Shown: positions 58,146 through 64,000 of the stretch, one piece after another
Numbering within the stretch: the first letter of the stretch is position 1
Layout: the number at the start of each line of letters is the position of its first letter
Origin: Chloranthus sessilifolius
Lineage: Eukaryota > Streptophyta > Magnoliopsida > Chloranthales > Chloranthaceae
Length of the DNA stretch: 64,000 nt
Assembly (NCBI GenBank): GCA_021018995.1
Contig: CM037585.1
Location: 85,970,646 to 86,034,645 of the forward strand
Direction: 5' to 3'
Notes under the pieces: model-generated
Told to the model about the DNA's origin: nothing
What the model saw: only the letters and a program-made list of their open reading frames with translations
Database searches by the model: none
Translations under genes and position numbers: made by a program

Positions 58146-59263
58146 TGTTGGGGAATTGCAGTGTGTCGATTTATGGTGTAAACATCTAGAGAAAACAGAG
58201 TTGGATTCAGCACAGCTGGGAGATCCTAGGCCTGCAAGATACGGGGTCCTTTGTAGCAAGTTTTAAAAGTAAGTAAGGGGAAGTCCACAGAGAGGTGGTT
58301 CGAAATTGGGTAAATCTCTAGATCTGTAAGATATCTGGCACCCTAACTAATGTTGATCTAGCTAAAAGATAGGGAGAGGTTAGATTGAAGTTTCACATAA
58401 TCTAACTACAATTAAAATGCAGATTATCTTAGATCAAATCTAGAGTCTCGGATCTTGCAGATGGAGGGTTTAAAACTCAGAAAATGGAGAAGAATAGCTT
58501 AGAGATTGTTTTCACTGCAATTAGGTTGAGCTAAGCATATTACAGGGGTTCAAAAGTACACAAGTCCCTCAGCTGGCCACAAGCACAGCTACAGGGTATA
58601 AATTCCACTCCAAATCACAGGATCCACCTGGTCTTAAGGCTATGATCTGTCCACTTTCACAGACCATCCTATAGACTTTATCGAATCCATGGATTGCAGC
58701 AGATGAATCCAATTGAGGCTTGAGCTTGGATTTACCTTAAGGTTATGATCTGTCCACTTTAATGGTCACGGACCATCCTAGAGATCTCCTACAAAGCCAG
58801 AGCCTCAATTAGAATAATTAAAACCACTACAGATGCTGCAATTTTCAGGTCACAAACGTAGGAAATTATAGGGATATCAAACCCAGGGAATTCAGATGAT
58901 ATCCAAGAGGTCTACCAGTTAAGTGGGTGAGCTGATCAAGCAACTCCTCTACACAAATTCGATCGAGCACCAAAATGAATCAAAAGAGCTTTAGATCTAA
59001 TTAAAACATTGAAAACAATATTTACATTGCAAACAAGGTCACTCTTATAATGGAATACTCTCAGATTTGTAGTCTATGCAGCAATTAACCCCAGCAACAT
59101 TCTTAACCTTACCCAATCACAGATCTAACTCACTCCTTATTGCTCCTAGGGAATTAGCCAACCATGGTTGGGCTAAAGGAAGGAGAATAGAATCTCGCTG
59201 CAAGCTCTGATCTCCAAGAAATTATTCAAAAATTCGATCCTCTCCAATGCCAATTGGGGATCT

Positions 59264-59273
59264 CTATATATAG
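59264..59273 (-). promoter_or_regulatory. TATA box of the LTR of D
   Basis: The minus strand reads GCTATATATAGAG. It lies about 210 bp downstream of the CGATAGG cluster. Confidence 0.7.
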
Positions 59274-59479
59274 CTTTCTCCTCTATTTTTCCTGCCAAAA
59301 ATCCCTTCTACAAGGTCGTCAGAATTTGTTAGAGTTCTGTTAGAGCACATGGGTCGGTTAGGGCTTTCTAGGGCATCTTCTAGAACATCGCATCGGTCAT
59401 TAAAGTGCCTCGGGTTGCGTGTAGCAGGTCATTGAATCACCGCGTGTGCACAGCTAGATTTCTTAGAAGTTCTACACAC

Positions 59480-60012
59480 GATTTCGACAGGTTTAAGGAA
59501 CTTTTGACAGGTTGACATAGAGCTTTTTGGTCCTTTCGCTAGGTTCTGAGAACTGTTCGATAGGTTCCGATAGGATGAGCCTTCACTTAGAGTTCCAGCA
59601 TTTTCAGTCTCTGGTTTGGAGTATTCAACAAGTTGAAAGGACTCTTCGATAGGTTGGAGAACCATTTCGATAGGTTCCTTTCTACATGCTATCCCTTCGA
59701 TAGGATTGCTCTTACTCCTATCGAAAGACTCAATCACCATTCGATAGGTTATGTTTCAGCACTTTCTCGATAGGTTCAAGAACCATTCGATAGGTTCCTT
59801 TGACGCTTCAGGTAGGCTTTCGATAGGATGGTTTCTTCATTCCTTTCAGCTGCTCGATAGGTTCTTGGATCCTATCGAACTACTCTATCCGCACGAATTC
59901 ATCCTTCTTCTGCCTTCCGATCTTATCGAAAACTTGTTCAACTGCACAAATTCTTTCTTTCTTTACTTTCAGCTCCTATCATATTCTTCAGGTGACCCAT
60001 CGATAGGACATT
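59480..60012. repeat. CGATAGG motif cluster in the LTR of D
   Basis: Thirteen exact CGATAGG/CCTATCG heptamers are present, most within TTCGATAGGTT, plus CGACAGG-like variants. Spacing is irregular. Confidence 0.9.
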
Positions 60013-60280
60013 TTCAACCTATTCTCACTTTCTTCACCTTGTCCTGCTGTAGCCACGCGCTCCAAGGGTTCAATGATGTGCTACCCTTGGGTGTGCTATT
60101 GCTGAGTTAGTCCTGTGCTGAGAGATGGCTCCTTATTGGGCATTCTTGAGTGCTTTTCTTCATTAGTATCTTCTTTTATTGTTGTCTACAAAATGCACTT
60201 GACAAGGGCTTATTAGTGTGCTCACAGATCTATCAATGGTCGGTTATAGGGTGAAAAGTGACATTTTTCACCACTTAACA

Positions 60281-61160
60281 CACCCCCAAACCTAAGCTTT
60301 GCTAGTCCCTGAGCAAAGGAAATAAAAATGCCACTTTCGTAGGGAGCGCGGATGCATTTAGCATATGCACCAAGCCTTTTAAACCCCTAAGTGATGCCTA
60401 GTGGAGGAGTGAAGTCTCCTGAAGGTTTTCAGTGAAGGTACCTACAAACTTCTCCAATACACTTAGTTAATAATAGTGCAACCTGTTAAAACAGAGTTTA
60501 AGCAAATCAAATAAATTCACATCATGCCCATTCATTAAAGGAAATTCAACAGAAAAACATCCATTTGAAAATATGAAAGTTTGCTGAAATCTCTCCATCA
60601 TCACTCAGTTTGTGTCAAGGCATTTCTCCTGAAATTTTATGCATAACTCACCATCAAGTTGAGGATCCTACTCAGATACTTCCCCCATCAACTAGATTTC
60701 AGACCCAAGTCTCACTAGGGCTGTTCACTCATTAGTACAGAGAAGAGGGGTAAATCATATCTCTCAGCTCAAGAGCAGTTAGAGCCCTCAAATAGGACTG
60801 CAAGCAGGAGCATAAGCATTGCTTGAATTTTTGACTTTTCCAGCTCTTTTCACCATAGATTAAGCAGATTCTCATCTCCAGATGACAGCTCAATCCACTT
60901 TCAAATCAGCAAGGTCTTTTTATTGGGTTGTAATGTGGCTTAGGGATGAGGTTTTTGAAGGAACAAAAAGGGATAACAAAGTTCAAAATTGAGAAATCAG
61001 TAAAGGCAAGGAGGTGATTCATGACTTCACCTTCTTCAATTCAAAACCCCTTCACTGTCTTTTTTTTGAATTTTTCAGACTTGAAGTGATCAGTTTCTTG
61101 TCTTCCTTCCAATCTTTCAATGAAATGGCTTCTCTTTCTCATTCTTTTGCTCTCTCTCTC

Positions 61161-61192
<32 letters not shown>

Positions 61193-62029
61193 TAGAATAC
61201 CACATATACCACCAACTATGTTTTTCTTTCTTTCAACCAGATTTAACACCTTGCTCCTCCTTCCTCTTCCTGATTTCTCAGATTGAGGGTGAACTTAAAT
61301 AGGTCAACAGGTTTTGGGTTTAGAATTTCTGGTTTTCATCAAGGAAAATTGGGTCTTTTAAGGCTCAAGTGGTGTGCATCAAGGGCAGTTCAAAGGTGGG
61401 GAATTTTAGGCTCAAACTATCCAAAGGATGGCCTTACTTCACATCTTCAATGTCCTGAGTGCTGTCAAGTTGTTTCAACTTGGATTTGCCTAACTTCTAG
61501 TTATCAAGATTAGGTCTAGTCAGTCCTTAAAGCAGACAGAATTGCCATGACACTCTTCAAAGAAATCTTTCAGGCCCAATTCTCACTGGGTATGGCCTTC
61601 CATCCAACTTTTCTGGGGGATATCTTCACAGTCTCTTCTCGTTGCTGGTTTATTACACATTAAAAACTTTCTTCAAAAATTCTTGACATTTTCTTCATGA
61701 AAAATGTTAAAACTTCAGCTTACTTCAGTTGTAAATGGTTTTTAAAGTTTCCTTAACAACAAATATGAGGTGAATTCATTCTCTTTTCGATTATTCCTTT
61801 TTAACTTGGCTGCACTAAAATTAACTAGTTTATTAGCATACATGCCACACCCCCAAACCTAAACTAAACAATGTCCCCACTATTTTTAGCAAAATGGGTT
61901 TAGTGGTATAGACATCAAGAGAAAATAAATGGAACAAGAAATAATAGAGAAGCAATAAATGAAATGAACAAAATATTTTATTACAAATAACTGAAAACAG
62001 ATATGTGGACAAAATCTCCTTTGGAAAAA
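60281..62029 (-). other. Conserved non-coding 3' block of D
   Basis: It corresponds to 599-2219 and 21900-23540. It contains a T-run/A-run junction at 61158-61195 and the phrase CACACCCCCAAACCTAAACT near 61848. No gene is visible. Confidence 0.7.
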
Positions 62030-62364
62030 AAAAAAGTCCCCCCTAGCTCAGGGATATCCTCAGCCTGCGTCAGGTGGAAGAGGAACTGCAAGCCAGGGGG
62101 AAAGAAAAAAGAAAAAGAGTGGGATCAGGGGGCTGGGGGTGGGGTGGTGGATGAGGATGACGGGGGGGAAACAGCCGGTGAGTCGGCCTTCTGCCTCTTC
62201 TTCTCCCTCTTTCGATTTTTCTTTTTCTCCTTGGCGAGGATTCTCTGTACCTCGTCATATTCATCTCAGAGAAATTGAAGAGGATCAGGCTCGACCGGTG
62301 GTGGCGGTGGTGGCCAGACTGGGAAGAACTTGGTGGGCAAGTCTTGAGGTTTGTCGTCTGCCAT
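62030..62364 (-). pseudogene. 3' gene region of Athila D (fossil)
   Basis: The ATG at 62364 opens MADDKPQDLPTKFFPVWPPP, then a proline run and a basic stretch (AKEKKKNRKREKKRQKADSP) and a serine/proline-rich end. No known domain is recognised. The first codons match the 3' gene start of A at 12587. It is small, basic and probably not membrane-bound. The region is broken. Confidence 0.6.
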
Positions 62365-62428
62365 GAGTGTCGGCTGGAAGAGTTGGGCCGGTTAAGGGGG
62401 AATGGATGTGTAAGGACTGGACGAAGCC

Positions 62429-62437
62429 AATATTTAA
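62429..62437 (-). promoter_or_regulatory. Internal TATA-like box before the 3' gene of D
   Basis: The minus strand reads CCTTAAATATTGG. It lies 65 bp before the ATG, the same position as in A, with a C/T-rich leader between. Confidence 0.5.
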
Positions 62438-62659
62438 GGTGCATGGGCGTTGGAATATGAAACGATGCAATAAAAGTGGCGCATTCTTCCAGGCTTGGGA
62501 AATGGAAATGAAGGGAGGGAATGCATGGAGTAGTGGTCACTGTGTGGGAAATGGAGCGTGGACTGCATGATGGGCTAAATTTAGGAGGGAAGATAAGTTA
62601 AGGAGGCATGTGCCATAAATGCTGAAGCACTGAGAGAGGTTTAGATATTTAGGAAATGC

Positions 62660-63005
62660 ACAGGATAGGACCACCTAATCGATACGGGTGTGAAAAATGA
62701 TTTCGATAGGATGAACTGGATGGTTCCGATGGGTTCATGCGTCCTGTCGAAAACTTGGCAGTTAAAGCTTACAAAAGGTACAATTCGATAGGATCTCTAC
62801 AGGTGGAACCTTCCATTCGATTGGTTGGAATTTGACGCGATTCATCATTTCGATAGGTTCCGATAGGCACCCAGAACCTATCGAAAAGTTTCTGTTGCCT
62901 TATTTAACCTATCGAGGGGTTGGTTTCACCTATCGTCAAAGCTCAGTGCCCCTCGAAAACGTCCAGAATCCTATCGAAATCATCAGCCATCTTATCGAAG
63001 GGTTC
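62660..63005. repeat. Internal CGATAGG motif cluster of D
   Basis: Eight exact CGATAGG/CCTATCG heptamers plus variants lie between the integrase end and the 3' gene. This is the same heptamer as in the LTR of D. Confidence 0.88.
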
Positions 63006-63140
63006 TAAAAGCCAATAGTTGGGTATTTGGGTGTAGTGCTCAGTCTCAACACCCTAAAAATTTTCCTGCTAGGCCAGCCGGCACTTTATTGATACAAATA
63101 AATCACATATTTTACATATGATACAAACAAAAATCAGCTA

Positions 63141-64000
63141 TTAATCTGGAGGGTCTTGAAGATCAATGCTCTCCTCAAGCTCACAAATCTTGTCCACACA
63201 CAGTTTGAGCCTCTGGCCATTGACCTTCATGACTCTACCATCTGTAGGGTCCCTGACTTCAACAGTTCCAGATGGGGAAACATGTACAACTATGAAGGGT
63301 CCATCCCATCTGAACTGCAACTTTCCTGGAAAAAATTTTAATCTAGAATTGAACATCCACACCTTATCATTGGGTTTGAATTCTTTTCGTAGCAGATGTC
63401 TGTTGTGGAAGGCTTTGGTCTTCTCTTTGTAAGTCTGAGCATTGGCGTATGCTTCCAATCTGAGCTCCTCCAACTCAGCTAACTGCAGTTTCCTGTGTAT
63501 ACCAGCAGAGTTGAAAATAGAATTTATTGCTTTAATAGCACAGTATGCTTTGTGTTCCAATTCAACAGGCAAATGGCATGCCTTGCCATAAACTAGTCTG
63601 AATGGAGACATACCTATGGGGGTCTTATAGGCAGTCCTATAAGCCCATAAGGCATCTGTCAATTTCATGGACCAGTCCCTCCTATCACTTCTCACAGTCT
63701 TCTCTAAAATGTGTTTGATTTCCCTGTTGGAAATCTCTACTTGCCCACTGGTTTGTGGGTGGTAGGGAGTGGCTACCCTGTGGGTCACAGAGTACTTTTC
63801 CAGTAGCTTATCAAAAAGTTTATTACATAAGTGGCTTCCCCCATCGCTAATGATGGCTTTGGAGATGCCAAACCTAGAGAAGATGTTGCCTTTGAGGAAT
63901 TTAATGACAACTTTGTGGTCGTTTGTCCTTGTAGCTATAGCTTCTACCCATTTGGACACGTAGTCCACAGCTACAAGGATGAAATTATATCCACAGGAGG
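63141..64000 (-). pseudogene. Integrase C-terminal region of Athila D (fossil, runs off the window)
   Basis: Core stretches include [40 protein letters not shown] and [20 protein letters not shown]. The DNA-binding end includes [20 protein letters not shown] and [20 protein letters not shown]. It is nearly the same as in A (13230-14100). Most of the enzyme lies beyond the window. Confidence 0.9.

Larger units (their letters stand above)
58146..60280 (-). repeat. 3' LTR of D
   Basis: The 2.14-kb LTR starts TGTTGGGGAATTGCAG and ends CACCACTTAACA. The G-rich polypurine side follows (minus strand GGTTTGGGGGTG). The TATA box is at 59264-59273 and the CGATAGG cluster at 59480-60012. Confidence 0.9.
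58146..64000 (-). mobile_element. Athila-type LTR retrotransposon D, running off the window
   Basis: Parts: 3' LTR 58146-60280, conserved 3' block 60281-61850, 3' gene 62030-62364, internal motif cluster 62660-63005 and integrase end 63141-64000. It is close to A in LTR, integrase and 3' gene. The flank TGATG (58141-58145) would be one copy of the target duplication; the other is outside. It inserted into the virus-like fragment at 58145. Confidence 0.9.

Noticed and set aside
59480-60012. Clustered short repeats that might suggest a CRISPR-like array
   Set aside because: Spacing is irregular, both orientations occur, and the setting is a plant LTR upstream of a TATA box.

Overview
The window is plant nuclear DNA made almost entirely of transposable elements; no intact host gene is visible. 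Tat/Ogre-type and Athila-type LTR retrotransposons, telo-box and TATA-type LTR promoters, and captured exons of plant gene families (PUB U-box ligase, beta-galactosidase, IDM1-like acetyltransferase, WD40 protein) point to a flowering plant with a large, repeat-rich genome. The species cannot be named from the sequence.

Positions 1-47201 are one stack of nested insertions. The outermost element is a minus-strand Athila-type element, C (373-47201). Its left LTR holds the end of another LTR (F, 1-372). Its internal region was hit by a plus-strand solo LTR, S (2220-40456, target duplication CCACC). S was hit by a Tat/Ogre-type element, O (2321-38872, near-match TTGTC/CTGTC). O was hit by Athila A (12531-32293, one LTR visible). 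The LTR of A was hit by Athila B (19543-30677, perfect duplication GCTGG). LTR divergence judged by eye (O about 8 %, B about 5 %) fits this order. A carries gag and pol. B carries gag plus an env-like 3' gene without recognisable pol. C carries only gag. All are broken fossils.

Positions 47202-49338 hold plus-strand LTR-retroelement debris. Positions 49339-56547 are a complete CACTA DNA transposon with CACTACGT ends, a 3-bp target duplication CAT and AACCACT/AGTGGTT subterminal repeats. It has no recognisable transposase but carries single exons from at least four unrelated host genes, all on the plus strand and flanked by splice signals. A small hAT-type MITE with a perfect 8-bp duplication lies inside it. 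Positions 56551-58145 hold a broken virus-like fragment, perhaps a pararetrovirus. From 58146 to the window end lies a further Athila element, D, close to A.

The most unusual theme is regulatory. Every LTR whose upstream region is visible carries, just upstream of its TATA box, a cluster of a short CG-centred motif that is uniform within the element but different between families (CGATAGG, TCGCGAGG, CTCGAG, ACCGATC, GGCGCAACTA palindromes). In A, B and D the same motif clusters a second time inside the element, near a second TATA-like box in front of the 3' gene. This suggests an internal promoter that mirrors the LTR promoter.
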